64,000 nt of DNA from Cheiracanthium punctorium. Taxonomy: Eukaryota; Arthropoda; Arachnida; Araneae; Cheiracanthiidae. Positions 21,623 to 33,204 of this stretch are shown here, one piece after another (within the stretch, counting starts at the first letter, position 1; every line of letters starts with the position of its first letter). The stretch is taken from contig JAWZYV010019969.1 of NCBI GenBank assembly GCA_038373885.1, positions 1,054,001 through 1,118,000 on the forward strand. The letters are read 5' to 3'. Below the pieces are notes generated by a model. That model was given only the letters and a program-made list of their open reading frames with translations, did no database searches and was not told the DNA's origin. Both the position numbers and the translations under genes were made by a program.

Positions 21623-23606
21623 AAAAATAATCAACATTAAAAAAAATAGGGGCTTAATGAACAAGATTAGCTTTGAAAACACGTTTTAATTAATTCCATA
21701 CAAAAATATTGTTGTGGCGGAAATTATTTTATAATAGATGAATTTGGCATGGTTTATCTTTCTATTTAATGTTTATGTAGTTGGAGATTCAATAACAAAT
21801 ATTATGTACTGACACAAGAAGAATAAGTTTGAAATATATTGAAAATTTTCATCAGGGGAAAATACCATGGTATTTTTTCTGTCAAATGTCGTAATTCATA
21901 GAGATTTAACTACTCTTTCACTTACAGATCTTTTTAATAATAAAAAATCTGCTTAAAATAAAAGCCATGTAAATACTGCGTATGTGAAAAGATACTTCAT
22001 TGTTTCTCTTTTTTTGCTTGTTTGCTTGTTTGGTTTATTTTTTCATAAGATTTATAAAAATGTACCAATACATGCATTTTGAGAGAATAAATCTTTGGCT
22101 AAATTATCCAAATTCGCATATTTTCTCATATAAGTAATTTACTTTCTACAGATTAGATTATTAAACACTTGAACAATCAATAGCTAGAGATTTACCTTTT
22201 TTACAATAATCGCAAATAAATCTTGTTTCAAAATTTTAAATATTTAATCTCAGTAAACCTCTAGATCTGCGATCGTAATGGACTTTAAAAAGCAATTTTC
22301 CCCCATTCCCAGCGATAAATTGAAAGAAAATACATTAAGCTAATTTGGTTCGAGTTGTGAGAAATTCGTATGGATATTAAAGCATTTACTCGGGATCAAA
22401 TGAATGCGAAGTACATTTTTAGCAGAACAATTTTTCTCCCTCGGCAAGGCAAAACTCGGGGTTCAGCAGCTGTTGCTTCTGATAATTATGGAAACGTATT
22501 CAGCGAAGGAATGGCCAATTTCTCAGAAACAAATTACTTATACTTAATGCGAAATAAGAAGCGATTAGGAGGTTTGCTTGCGGATGCTTTTGTTAGTTAT
22601 AGCTACGCTTAATTTGTTTTCCTTATATTAGCAGAAGCAAAATATTCCTTCTCGGTAATAATTAATCTGAAATCGGAAACAAATATTATAAAATATTACA
22701 ACAATGTACTGACTGGTACTTAAAAAGAATTGTAAAAACGTTCCAAGTACCCTCTTTCTGCTCTTGCATGTAAATTCATCGTGTAAGTATACTTCAAAGA
22801 TTAAAAAATATAAGTATAAAATATATATATTTCTTAAGCTCCCTTCATTTTCCTCAGGCATATCAAAACTTGGTTCTGAAAGGGAAAAAAAATCTTATGG
22901 AGAATCTTTTATTCTATATATTACACTTAAACAATATAAGTAGTTAAGAAACGTTTGAAGATAAATGATGACCTACAGATTCTTTTCAACAACTTCAAAT
23001 CGAAGATTTCTCACTAGTCCACCCTAAGAAATTTGACATACAATAATAGACAATATATGAATATCACTGACCACTTATTGTAAAGAGTAATTTTTGTTTA
23101 ACAAAATACAAATATTCAAACATGTTAATAGATAGTCGCTATTTTGTAAAAGAATTAGTAATAAAGAAAATACTGATTATTAAAAGTGGCTGGTTTTTTA
23201 TTTCGTTCATGTTGATGGATAGATAAGATATGCAATGAGATTTTTGTCTGTGTGCGTGTGTGTGTACCTGTGAACAAAAATAAAATGGAGCTCTAGAGAT
23301 ACGATGTTAATTCAAATATCTCTGTAAAATATTTTTGTAAAATTTCTGTTTTCGCTCAAGTTAAAATTATTTTGTTACAAATTTTTAAGCAAAATTATTG
23401 TGATCTTTAGAGTCTTATGTAATACAGAGTATCTGAGTAAGATATAAAACATTCTAACAAATTTGAAATTTATGATTTAAATTTGTCCCGCCACCCGCTA
23501 CATATGGCAATACAGAGAAAGTTTCAACTGCTTTTAGTTAGAGAAATGAATAAATAAATATTTTATCACAAAAGGAAGCATATTGTTTTTCATTGAATTA
23601 CTGATG
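21623..23606. other. No gene assigned; AT-rich with one unmatched frame
   Basis: A frame at 22370-22612 (+, 80 codons) has fairly even amino acid use but no family that I recognise, no clear splice sites and no neighbour to support it. The remainder is AT-rich. CACTTATTGTAAAGAGTAAT at 23071-23090 resembles part of the ATARCTGCC foldback family (compare 1474-1500). Confidence 0.4.
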
Positions 23607-23768
23607 CAGAGCTGCCAAGTCTCCGCCTTTTTCAGGGAGGTTTCCCACCACAATTTTTAGACAGTTTTATTTCTGATTAAATATTTGGACTTATTTTAAC
23701 CATAAATTTGTAAGTAAAAATTACTGGTTAGAAATCCCCCGAAAAAAGCCGGAGACTTGGCAGCTCTG
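23607..23768. mobile_element. MITE with perfect 19-bp TIR CAGAGCTGCCAAGTCTCCG
   Basis: The left end CAGAGCTGCCAAGTCTCCG and the right end CGGAGACTTGGCAGCTCTG are exact reverse complements. The element is 162 bp. CTGATG occurs directly outside both ends (23601-23606 and 23769-23774), giving a 6-bp duplication, or part of a longer one. CAG tips suggest hAT but the TSD is short, so I leave the superfamily open. Confidence 0.8.
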
Positions 23769-23881
23769 CTGATGTGATGGTCGAAGGTTATAGCAAACTC
23801 TTGATAGCACATTTCTGTGGTTAAAAGCGGATTCAACTTTTCATTCAGCAGCGAAAGCTGTCGAGTTTGACTATTAAGGGT

Positions 23882-24059
23882 ATAGCTGTCAACTACTTCG
23901 GAATATAATTTACCACTTTTCCTAAACAGTATATTTTTATAAAACTTTTTAATAATAACTAAATTAGCTGACAGTTGAAAAAGTTTTGGTGAATTTTAAG
24001 TAAAAAAAATCCTGTTTTAAAAAAGTGGTAAATTATATTCCGGAGCAGTTGGCAGCTAT
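23882..24059. mobile_element. Foldback MITE, ATAGCTGYCAAC ends
   Basis: ATAGCTGTCAACTACTTCGG and its continuation GAATATAATTTACCACTTTT pair with the right end (reverse complement ATAGCTGCCAACTGCTCCGG and the same continuation) over 39 bp with three mismatches. The 178-bp element is nearly all stem. It belongs with the ATAACTGCCAA element at 20221-20381. No clear TSD. It sits 113 bp from the CAGAGCTGCC element. Confidence 0.75.
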
Positions 24060-25670
24060 GTTAATGGTGTCCGGATTCAAACAAATAAAAGTGGTGTGCT
24101 GTTTCAGCATAATAATTATTTAAATTTTTCTTTGTTTGTGTGTGTGGGTGTGTTTGTGTCAGGGAGAGGAAGAGGAGATAATTATTCTAAAAATAATGTG
24201 GATGGTCAAAGAAATAAATTACTTTTCAAGCGGATTTTTATGGATCCCACTCTGATGAGAAAGTAGCTAGTTGCCAGCAGCTGAAAATTGTAGGTGTTTC
24301 AAGACAACTTGCTCTATATGTTGACACAATGTAAAATCATTTAATGTAAATAATTTTTCAGATACTACTTGTTGTCCATTCAATCCAATTGCTCGTTCAT
24401 TACCATTCTCTCGTGTAGGTATAAATAAATATTTAAAAATTAATGCTCTCAAAATTCAAAATTTCCAAAATTCCCTTCAAAGTTCTACTGCGGCATAACA
24501 GCCTTCCTTTTCAAACGAAGAATTTGTCTCTGAATCTAAATTTAATAAAATGGTAATTGATAAATGAACCATTCTTCTGTCGTATCATACTTCGTAAGCA
24601 GCTTTCAAGAATTTAGAGGGTATATGAGACCTGGCATTAATCAGCGCGGAATGTTTTGTGCGGTACAACTGTTCTGTCTCTCTTCAGCATGAAAAAGTGT
24701 TCTTCCTAAAACAGAAACATTTCTGTTTACTTATCACTATACATATTCAGTGAAGTGCACATTAGTAAATCTTTTTCTGGTAACGTTGTAAAGTATATTT
24801 CTGTTAATCTGTCAACCTTTGGCGACAAAATGAAATAAACTATAATGCAAGATTCTGTACTTATCTCTACTGTGTATCATGAATCCCATTTGGTCCTTTC
24901 TTGCGGGCACCAGGTCATTGTGGGAGAATTCTACCTCGATTAAACAGATATGCCATTAAGATTTAGCAACGTTTTTCTAAACCTAAATTGAAATATTTAG
25001 GCAAATTATAAAATAAACAAATGTTAAATAAATAAATACCATGTAACAATACAGCCGAATTAACGTATATATTACAGTATGGATCACCCATCAGTTTTGT
25101 AAAACGTAATAACCGAGCGCTGATACATTTTTAGTACTTAGTTTAAAAGAAAAAAATACAAAGCACAAAATAAAAGACACATTTCCCCATTTTAACCAAC
25201 TGAATGTATCCTGGAACTCTTTCAAGGAAATAAAATGGTCTTTTGTCTGAATATTCAGGACGAAAAAAATCAACAAAATAAAGAGTTGAAATATTCTTTG
25301 AAATCTGTATCGAAATACTTCACAATGCATTTTGGATTTCAGTTTACATGAATTTAGTATTTCTTTTCCCCCCTTTTTTTTGCCTTCAGATAAAGGTGTT
25401 TAAAATGTGGTTTATGGTGTTAAACAATAAGCTTAAAAAGTTCCTATTTTAAAAATTATTTACTGTACATTGTATTCTAAAGATCATTTTCCCCTTATTT
25501 TTCAAAAAAAAGCTGCCGTTTCTTACAGCTTGTAATATTTTTGCAGTTTAACTTATTCAAAGCGTAGTAGCAGCGTTTCTCAAATAAATACCGATTATTT
25601 TCAAGAAATGCACTGTTAAGACAGGTTGGGGTAGTTATTTGATAAAAGACTATTTATTTTTTTGAATTTT
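24060..25670. other. No gene seen; AT-rich
   Basis: A short GT-rich microsatellite lies at about 24130-24165. Frames at 24267-24452 and 25091-25330 (minus) are AT-driven and unrecognised. No TIR pair was found. Confidence 0.45.
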
Positions 25671-26162
25671 CAATGCATTTAAAATATTATTTTATCCATC
25701 TAGTAAATAAAAAGATTGTATACTTCCAATGAATTGGAATTTATTCATGTGTCCTCATTCAGTTTTTAATGCAATAACGCAATGCATAGGTTGATCATGA
25801 TGAATAGATATATTTAATTTCTTAAATGCAGTGAAAGCCCGGTATAAAGCTAATTTTGAAAGATTTTTGATTTGTTCACATTTTAATGAGTGCTATGAAT
25901 ATTAAGAAACAATAATAATTATAATAATGCTAATGATGATAAACACACTTTCCTAAAAGAGCGATAAAATCTATACGCCCTTTTTGCTGCTGAAGTTATT
26001 TCAAGAGAATAGTTTCGCCTGCGAAAATCTGATGTGGACACCACGTGACACGCACCTTGCTCGTCTACTATAGCATACATATTTTTGGTGCACTTCATCT
26101 AAACTTATTTTGTTCGAAAGAGATATAATACTGCAATGAAACTTAGGTTCAGCAATTTCTAG
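25671..26162 (+). repeat. 490-bp direct repeat, copy 1
   Basis: This segment from CAATGCATTT to AGCAATTTCTAG is repeated at 26965-27452 with only scattered changes and a few short indels, for example ACGCACCTTGCTCG against TTCCTTGCAGG. It includes an AATAATAATTATAATAATGC stretch and ACCACGTGAC. Its ends are not TG...CA, which argues against a pair of LTRs. It more likely reflects a local duplication, or two insertions of one repeat. Confidence 0.85.
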
Positions 26163-26964
26163 AGCTGTGGGGTTATTGAACAAAATTTATCAAATCATAA
26201 TTTTTTGAGTTTTACTACCTGCTACACAGGAGAAGGATGAGGCATCTTTGGAAAGGATATTACGTTCACATGTGACCACCTTGAAGTGTTGTCACGTGGA
26301 AAAAAAACATTTTTTTTCTTCATGGTACTTTCACAAACACTTGTAAAACACATATTTCACTAATCTGAATTACCAAGAAGGTACCCAGCACTTATACAAA
26401 CAGAACTACAAACGGTTGTGCTGGATTAAGAAAGATGAACTCCATCATGAGCTTTCAGATAATACACGCACGTGGCTCACACAATTTTCTTCACAAATAC
26501 ATTTTCTTCATCTCATGGTAACACACAGGGTAAAAAAAAGTTCTCTTTCTCAAATTTATATACTGCTGCGTTTAGACACAAAATTTAAAAATATAAACTT
26601 CATATTTCACAAGCAAAAACTTCAAATTTTAGGCATCATCGAGAACGCAGACACACACACACACCAAACCCAAAAATTACGTGAATTGATCCCACCGGAA
26701 AAATGTTTTTCCCGCTCAGTTCGTTGTTGCCAGAAACAAAATCAAAAATAATCCTCGCTGCTAACACGGCAAACCGGAGAGAAGTTGCTTTGCTGTTGTC
26801 ATTCCGACTGCGAAGCAAAACTGGTTCTGGCACCTGCTGCTTTGGAGGTCGGTGCGGTGTTTTACTAACTTGTGTATCGGCGCTTGCTTTGCTTTGGTCC
26901 TTTCTTTGTTGGTAAACAGTTCTGGCGTAGTTCTGGCTTTGTCACAAGATTTATTTTTGTGACA
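26163..26964. other. Spacer between the direct repeats; GC-richer at 26640-26960
   Basis: The first part is AT-rich with GTCACGTGG at 26291, the complement of the CCACGTGAC in both flanking repeats. The second part (26640-26960) has even base composition and open frames on both strands, including a (CA)n run at about 26650-26665. On the minus strand it could be a 5' untranslated exon, but nothing proves this. I recognise no protein. Confidence 0.35.
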
Positions 26965-27452
26965 CAATGCATTTAAAACATTACTTTATCCCTCTAATAA
27001 ATAAAAAGATTGTATACTTCCAATGAATTGGAATTTATTCATGTGTCCTCATTCAGTTTTTAATGCAATAACGCAATGCATAGGTTGATCATGATAAATA
27101 GATATATTTAATTTCTTAAATGCAGTGAAAGCCCGGTATAAAGCTAATTTTGAAAGATTTTTGATTTGTTCACATTTTAATGAGTGCTATGAATATTAAG
27201 AAACAATAATAATTATAATAATGCTAATGATGATAAACACACTTTCCTAAAAGAGCGATAAAATCTATGCACCCTTTTTGCTGCTGAAGTTATTTCAAGA
27301 GAATAGTTTCGCCTGCGAAAATCTGATGTGGACACCACGTGACTTCCTTGCAGGTCTACTATAGCATAAATATTTTTGGTGCACTTCATCTAAACTTATT
27401 TGTTCGAAAGAGATATAATACTGCAATGATACTTAAGTTCAGCAATTTCTAG
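26965..27452 (+). repeat. 490-bp direct repeat, copy 2
   Basis: Second copy of 25671-26162 in the same orientation. The match starts at CAATGCATTT and stops abruptly at AGCAATTTCTAG; beyond that the two copies differ completely (AGCTGTGG against CCAAATAT). The low divergence implies the duplication is recent compared with most elements in the window. Confidence 0.85.
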
Positions 27453-28565
27453 CCAAATATTTGAAATATCGTCAGGTTGTGTTCAGTCTGAAATATTTAT
27501 TCTTGGCACTTAATTTGACGATATTTTACTAAACCGACTATCTGACATACTTTGCGAGATTTTGGGCCTATAGAAGAAATAGTGATTGATCATAGACTTT
27601 CAATGAATTGAATGTATCCATAGATCTGAATGTATTTAAAGTCTTTTGGTTCACTCTGCAAATAAATTACCCAGTCGATTACGATCAGAAAAGAGACGCA
27701 ACATTGCACTTATTCTAAATACAAACTCTCAACATACAGTAAACAGTTTTAGAGTTACGTGAAATGCGTGATTATTTTTGGCTCCAAATTTGAAGATATT
27801 TCAGAAAAACTCGCCAAGGATAGTAACAGTTTGGGAGATTTTGGGCATGGCGAAACAATGACTGACTACAGACATAATATATTAAAGAAGTGAGTAGACT
27901 TTAATGTATGGAATTATTTTGGGTGGTCCTGCAAAAATTGTACAAATATATGTTACAACACTCTTAGATATAAAATTTCAACATTCTATGACTAATAGTT
28001 TTTGAGATACGCGAGTTACATGCATACATACGTAAGCTAAAAGTCGACAAGCTTGGCAAATTTTTGCGCGCTTTTTGAGGGAGGCATACGTCGTCTGACC
28101 ATTAGCTAACTATATGATAAAATGGTATTGCTCTTGATACGAATGAATGTTTCTAAAATTGCCATTCACCGTAATGTATTGAAATTCATTTGAATGTTCC
28201 AGTAGAAGAACTATAAATGATTAAGACATTGGTGGAGAGTTTCATTTTTTAATCCTTGACAACATATATCAATTTGCTTTGTTTGAATAAGCCGAATTAT
28301 GTTTTAAAGGATGACTGACAATAGAGCTTAATGCATTTAAATTTTTTGCATAATTCTATAAATAAATAATTTAGTAGATTGGAACCAAAAACACTGTAGA
28401 ACTAGGTGTTAGAACAAACCTAAATATAAAATTTCAACATTCTACGACTAATAGTTTTTGAGATATGCCAGTTACATACATACGTACGTATGTACTTACG
28501 CAACGACGTCAGAAAAAAAAAACTGTTCAAAATAGACGCTGTTGGTCAAAATTTATTGTACATGC
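27453..28565 (+). repeat. Degenerate dispersed repeat with internal repetition
   Basis: GCGAGATTTTGGGCCT at 27560 is echoed by GGGAGATTTTGGGCATG at 27833. ATAAAATTTCAACATTCTAY followed by GACTAATAGTTTTTGAGATA and GTTACATRCATAC occurs at 27971-28035 and again at 28430-28490. The latter block is of the kind found at 3' ends of old arthropod elements. No coding sequence remains. Confidence 0.5.
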
Positions 28566-28695
28566 ATTTATACGAACGCATGTGTACCATGAGATGTCTC
28601 AAAATAACTCCCAAAAGTAAATTTAGAGGTAGTCAAAATCTGGATACCAAACTTTTTCGCGATCACATTACTTCCTTTTACTACGAACAAGGAGG
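28566..28695 (+). repeat. Hairpin-tipped dispersed repeat, second copy
   Basis: Matches 8030-8175 in order: ATGAGATG, AAATTTAGAGGTA, then TTTTTCGCGATCACATTACT and TTCC...GAACAAGGA. The frame at 28490-28741 (+) simply reads through it. Confidence 0.5.
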
Positions 28696-28765
28696 TAGAA
28701 AAGGACAGCGTTGTCTCCTCTCACAAAGAGCAGTATGTTGACTAAATATCTGGACACATTTCAAG

Positions 28766-28975
28766 GCCCTACCGGTGGCATAGCGTTAGTTCTTTGAACT
28801 AGAAGACGGAAGATACCTGGTTCGAAACGAAAGTCGCGTCCTCTCCTCTAACCGTTCGGAGTTTTCTTCGAAGTTTCGCGTACATACTGGTTAGGACCCC
28901 TTAGACAGTCCCACAAGGGGGTAATCCCACTCGCGGCCTAGATCTCTAGGGTAGATAATTGGCAGTAACCCACAT
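28766..28975 (+). repeat. tRNA-derived SINE, near full length
   Basis: The head has an A-box-like TGGCATAGCGTTAG from 28776 and a B box GGTTCGAAACG at 28819-28829 (one mismatch to consensus). The body reads CGTACATACTGGTTAGGACC, CACAAGGGGGTAATCCCACT, and TAGATCTCTAGGGTAGATAA. The last is close to the matching part of the copy at 11.7 kb. It ends without a clear A-tract. Polymerase III transcription would start at the head; mobility would depend on a partner LINE. Confidence 0.72.
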
Positions 28976-29670
28976 TTACATTTCTGGACTCATTTCAATG
29001 AAAATTATGTTTCTTTGTTTAAACAGTATTTGTCATTAAATTTACTTAGGTTAGGGTTTCAAAACATCTTGGGCGTCATCCTAAAAGCCGACGTTGAAAC
29101 AGCAAATGGCTAAAATGTGCTTTAGTCCAATATAAGCTGGTATTTTTAGATGGGCGATAAGTGGACCGAGTATTGTAAAGTCGATCTTTTAAAGCTGTGA
29201 AAAAGTCCGAAAGATCCTCTATATTTGTGTATCCATTATTCTTATTTTGTAATCTAGTACTGCGTGACATATTCTTGCTAGGTTTGACGTCATTGAAGAG
29301 TAACTCTGGATTTTCGCAATTGCCTCAATCGTATTGCACTAATGTTTACATCTAGCTCTTGCGTGACCGTACAAACAAATCTGCTGGGTCAAATATTGAG
29401 TCATCCTTTGAAGGCCTAATTTAGATGTAAATTTAAAATTTGTATAGAAATAGTATGATTGTGGTTGCTTATCATCAGTTTATAAAATTTATTATTTCTT
29501 ACATTTATCTTAATTTATTATTGATTACTTATTATATATGACACTAAAAATGCATTTAGAAATTATGATTGTAGCTCCAATGTGTAATACTTATATATAT
29601 GTAATAATAAAATAAACTTTTCTAATTTAACCTAATTTAATTTAATGTTATTTGAAAAAGCCTTCTTTAA
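28976..29670. other. Unrecognised; one 64-codon frame on the minus strand
   Basis: A minus-strand frame at 29076-29270 starts with Met and has 64 codons with balanced amino acid use (several Arg, Lys, Tyr, Thr). I do not recognise it. It could be a small exon or a chance frame; nothing around it helps. 29450-29670 is AT-rich with runs of TTTAATTTAA. Confidence 0.35.
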
Positions 29671-30083
29671 CCTTTTCGCTCCGGCTCACACATGAGGATT
29701 TTGGTCCCAGAAAGCGGCGGAACCTATACGATTTCATTCCCCTACTTCTCACCTAAAGAGCACGCCTTGCCTTTTGTTTGGTAGGTGGGGGCAAATATCA
29801 CTGACCACAACCGTCCGCAAACAAAATACAAATCTGTATGCTCAATGCCGGTCAATTGTACCACTTTCTCCCCAATCAATTATCTATTAACACGCCTGAC
29901 TCTCCCACAGCATAAGAAAAGGAATTTCTAGAGGCGGGAATCTCTTATCCATCTTCCATGAAGGGTGAATGGATTCCCTGTCAAAAGAGGGGAAAGAAGT
30001 CCTTGGTAAGGCATTTGTACCAGCGCCGTTCTTCAGTCAGATTTATTTTTTGGTACAACTGTTGTACCGCCGGAGCGAGAAGG
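29671..30083. mobile_element. piggyBac-like MITE, CCTTTTCGCTCCGGC ends, TTAA TSD
   Basis: The element lies between TTAA at 29667-29670 and TTAA at 30084-30087. Its left tip CCTTTTCGCTCCGGC matches the reverse complement of the right tip (CCTTCTCGCTCCGGC) at 14 of 15 positions. The strict TTAA target and C-rich tips are the signature of piggyBac-type transposition. The 413-bp interior is GC-richer than its flanks and lacks a transposase; the frame at 29958-30173 crosses the right end and is not a gene. Confidence 0.82.
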
Positions 30084-30176
30084 TTAATCTCGGTTACTCT
30101 TACTGTAAAGTTTGTTTCTAGGCCATACAAATATTACGCTCAGAGACGATTTTTGAAGTTCCATAAGGAGTAAAAT

Positions 30177-30621
30177 TGTTGATTTAGCAGTATTTGCAGT
30201 TTTCTGCGGTTTTGGTGCTACGCGCTTTTAGAACTCCTGGGTAAGCAGATGTTTCTCATATCTTGATTGACAATCTAGTTAACTAATTACGTTTGAGAGT
30301 AACGCCTTTGCGATCGTACTGCGCCCTGCCAGCAGGTGTAGCAACTAGTGGAGTATTTAAGCAACAGCACGGAAATTTCGGGAGCTTTTTTTAGGAGTTT
30401 GGAGCTTTAAGCTTTTTAGGAGTTTGGAACGTGAAGCTTAGCCTTAGCTTCGAGCTTTAGCTTTTAGACTGCGATGTAAGAAGATAGCCACGGAACTAAT
30501 AAGGTCGCCGGCCTGACTCCTGCCCTCTGCCCGAACTTTGAAATAAACTATTCAATTTAGAACCCCAATGGATTTGTGTCGATCATTTGAACAAGGGATG
30601 GCGTAAGGCCCATTCCTTACA
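30177..30621 (+). repeat. Possible solo LTR
   Basis: The segment begins TGTTGATTT and can end CATTCCTTACA, which gives TG...CA borders. It holds a TATA-like GAGTATTTAAGCAAC at 30341-30355 and an AATAAA at 30542, in the promoter-then-polyadenylation order of an LTR. A direct repeat, TTTTTAGGAGTTTGGA, lies at 30389 and 30414. I could not find a convincing TSD, primer-binding site or second LTR, so this is tentative. Confidence 0.35.
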
Positions 30622-31879
30622 TATATATATAATTTTAACTTTTGTTCTGAAGATATGTTTTTAAGCACTGATAAATTTGATAAAATGATGATGAGCAACC
30701 AGAATTTTAATTTAATTTACAAATTTTCCTTTTATACTTATATCGGTCTACTTAAGATGACGTATTCCTTGAGCCAGCAGGCCTTAGTTACGAAGGTCAC
30801 GGCTCTTGCCGTTTGCAGCGTGGAAGTACCGTCGATTTTGGTACCGTACACGTTAGCGTACAATATAAATAGTTCGTTTACCCCGGCCTTTCAGTTAAAT
30901 GTAGCTCTAAAACTCAGATGCCGTTCTTCAGAGTTGCAGTGTTTATTAAACGCACTCCAACAAAACTGAAAAGTGCTAATGATTTCAAATTCTCAATCAG
31001 CTGTGCACAGATTTCTATTGAAATGATATTTGTTGCTGATGTGTATCTTGCCATGAGCTCTTTTGAAAACGATGCATATAACAGCATTAGCTCTCTAAAA
31101 TATTTCAATACTTTACGATCTAAGGGGAATCTGTTTAACAGAAATCAAAATTAATGTATGCTTTTGAGGTTCAGAAAATGATGCTCTCGATCAGAATGTT
31201 GTACGCTCGTTATTGTAAATTACTAGTTAGCGTTATCAGTATATATCGACTATAAATCTGTTTACAAAAACACGCATTAAATGAACGGTATTTAAAGGTA
31301 AAGTTCATCGACAGGACCACCTCTCTGTTTCTTTGCCACATAAAATCCGATTCTGGTAAGAATAAAGATAACAAATCACACTAGGTATTCTCTAGATACT
31401 TTTCCACTAGTAATAAGACTAAAAATTATGTGTTAAGTAAAATATTGTTCTCCATCTGGTGCGATGCGTAACTTCTCAAGGATATACAATACGGAAAATA
31501 ATTACTTACATATTTTTTATTATCTCCTAAATTACGTCAAAAGACCAGTTGTTTATCACATAATGTACGTACTTTGTAATAGCATTAGATACAGTTTTTC
31601 TGTCCTGATAAAAAAACGAGTTCATTGAAGTATCATAATAGGATGAAACATTGCATCTCTGAGTATGTAATTATGCTAGATTTAAATAAAATACAATAAT
31701 TTATATCAAGCAAGATCCAACAGTTTTAACATTGATTATTTTCTTTTTTTAATTATAAGAAGTGTAATTTAATTTCTTTATTATGTGAATTTTATTTATA
31801 AGCCTTATAAGTATAACCTCGGGGAATTCTCAGAATCCAGATAATTTTGAACTGTCTTGACAAGAGAAACATCTGTAAT
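30622..31879. other. No gene assigned; AT-rich with an unmatched frame
   Basis: Two overlapping plus-strand frames (30655-30969 and 30918-31154) and one minus-strand frame share this DNA. None has a motif I know. A first-exon origin cannot be excluded for 30655-30969 (104 codons), but its amino acid use follows AT content. Confidence 0.4.
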
Positions 31880-32021
31880 CACCTCACTTGAAAGAAGAAG
31901 GTTGCTTTATCGTTTTCTAGAATTCTGAGAAGAGGAGTGTTAACAGAAGGCACCTCACTTGAAAGAAGAAGGTTGATTTATCGTTTTCTAGAATTCTGAG
32001 AAGAGGAGTGTTAACAGAAGG
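31880..32021 (+). repeat. Tandem duplication, 71 bp x 2
   Basis: CACCTCACTTGAAAGAAGAA through GTGTTAACAGAAGG occurs at 31880-31950 and again immediately at 31951-32021. I see a single difference (GGTTGCTTTA against GGTTGATTTA). The near identity indicates a recent event. Outside the unit there is no third copy. Confidence 0.93.
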
Positions 32022-33204
32022 GAAGTTGTTAACAAAAGGACGAATGTCCGTAGACCAATGCTAAGTCTTTTCATGGGAGAGATTCCTATGCTGGAAAGTA
32101 AAATATCGGTTTGTACAAACTTTAAATTTGCCATTACGGTTTGCGTAATCTTGCCAAATCTACCAGGAATAGAAACAATACCGTAATTCTTATTTTAAAT
32201 TTTCTCAACTAAGTTTGCAATTTTGCCATAAAGTTGCGAATTGGCTTTTCGTTGAACGCTCATAAGTGTTCCAATAAGTTGTAAATTCCTCATGGTCTAT
32301 CACAATTAGAAAACATAATATCGCTTTTGTTAAAAAAAGAAACTTCTATATTCCCTGTTAAGTTATAACTTTTAGAAATACATCAGTTATAGTAAATGAC
32401 GAATAGTTTTGCTTTTTTTTCAAAGTTGGGCAAGTAAGTTCATAATTTTGCAAACTGTAGCAGAATGTGAAAATATTAAGGGTTAGAGATTCCGCTCTAC
32501 CCCCCTTTCCTTAGCAAGGCCCCAGGAAGTCTGAAATAGATATGATTGTGCCCATCCTTAAAAAAATATAAATCTATGCAGATTATAGCGAGAGGTAACT
32601 CCAAGCAAATTTGTTCCTTTAAGGGACTTGTTTTTAAACGTCAAACCAGAAATAATATGAGTTAATTTTTTACTTAAACCATGTAAACGTAAATTAATCA
32701 CCCCCATTTTATTTCTTTTCAAAATTCTGCAACTACAAAAATCGTGCTGTCGCAGCAACTGATATCGAAGCCTGTCTCATAACCACAGATTTCAAAATAG
32801 GTCGGTCATCGACTATCGGCATTCGAGCGAAATCACATCAGTATCGCAAAAGAAAATACTTCACCCATTTTTTAAGGTTCAACTACAAAAGCGTTTCTTA
32901 GCAGTGGAGTATAATATATCTAAAGTTTTATTTTTATTAGATAAAACTATTTAAAATTTCTGATAAATACTATAAATATTAGAAAGTATCTTAAAGATAA
33001 TTAAAATACTTTTCTGAAAGAAAATCATTGATGATACATTTCCTTATCATATTATGTATACAATTAGTAATGGATAAAAGTCCCCATCTATCGTGAAATT
33101 AAATTTCTTATCTCAAATTATTACAATGTTGTTCGTGAATAATTCACAAATTTTAAATATCTTTACATCACAAAAGTAAAACTTTAATATGGGTGTTAAC
33201 AGCA
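32022..33204. repeat. AT-rich; dispersed repeat copy 2 at 32925-33204
   Basis: 32925-33204 contains TAAAACTATTTAAAATTTCT, then AAATATTAGAAAGTATCTTA, then TTTCTGAAAGAAAATCATTG and CCTTATCATATTATGTATAC, the same order as the 52454-52860 MITE and its 58.7-kb relative. Its inverted ends are lost. 32022-32924 shows no gene. Confidence 0.5.

Noticed and set aside
26636..26967. Four overlapping frames as a host exon
   Set aside because: Frames are open on both strands because of even base composition and a CA repeat; no splice sites or homology decide, so it is only noted as a possible untranslated exon.
25671..27452. LTR retrotransposon with 490-bp LTRs
   Set aside because: No TG...CA ends, no primer-binding site seen, and an 800-bp interior with no retroviral-type coding; kept only as a direct duplication.
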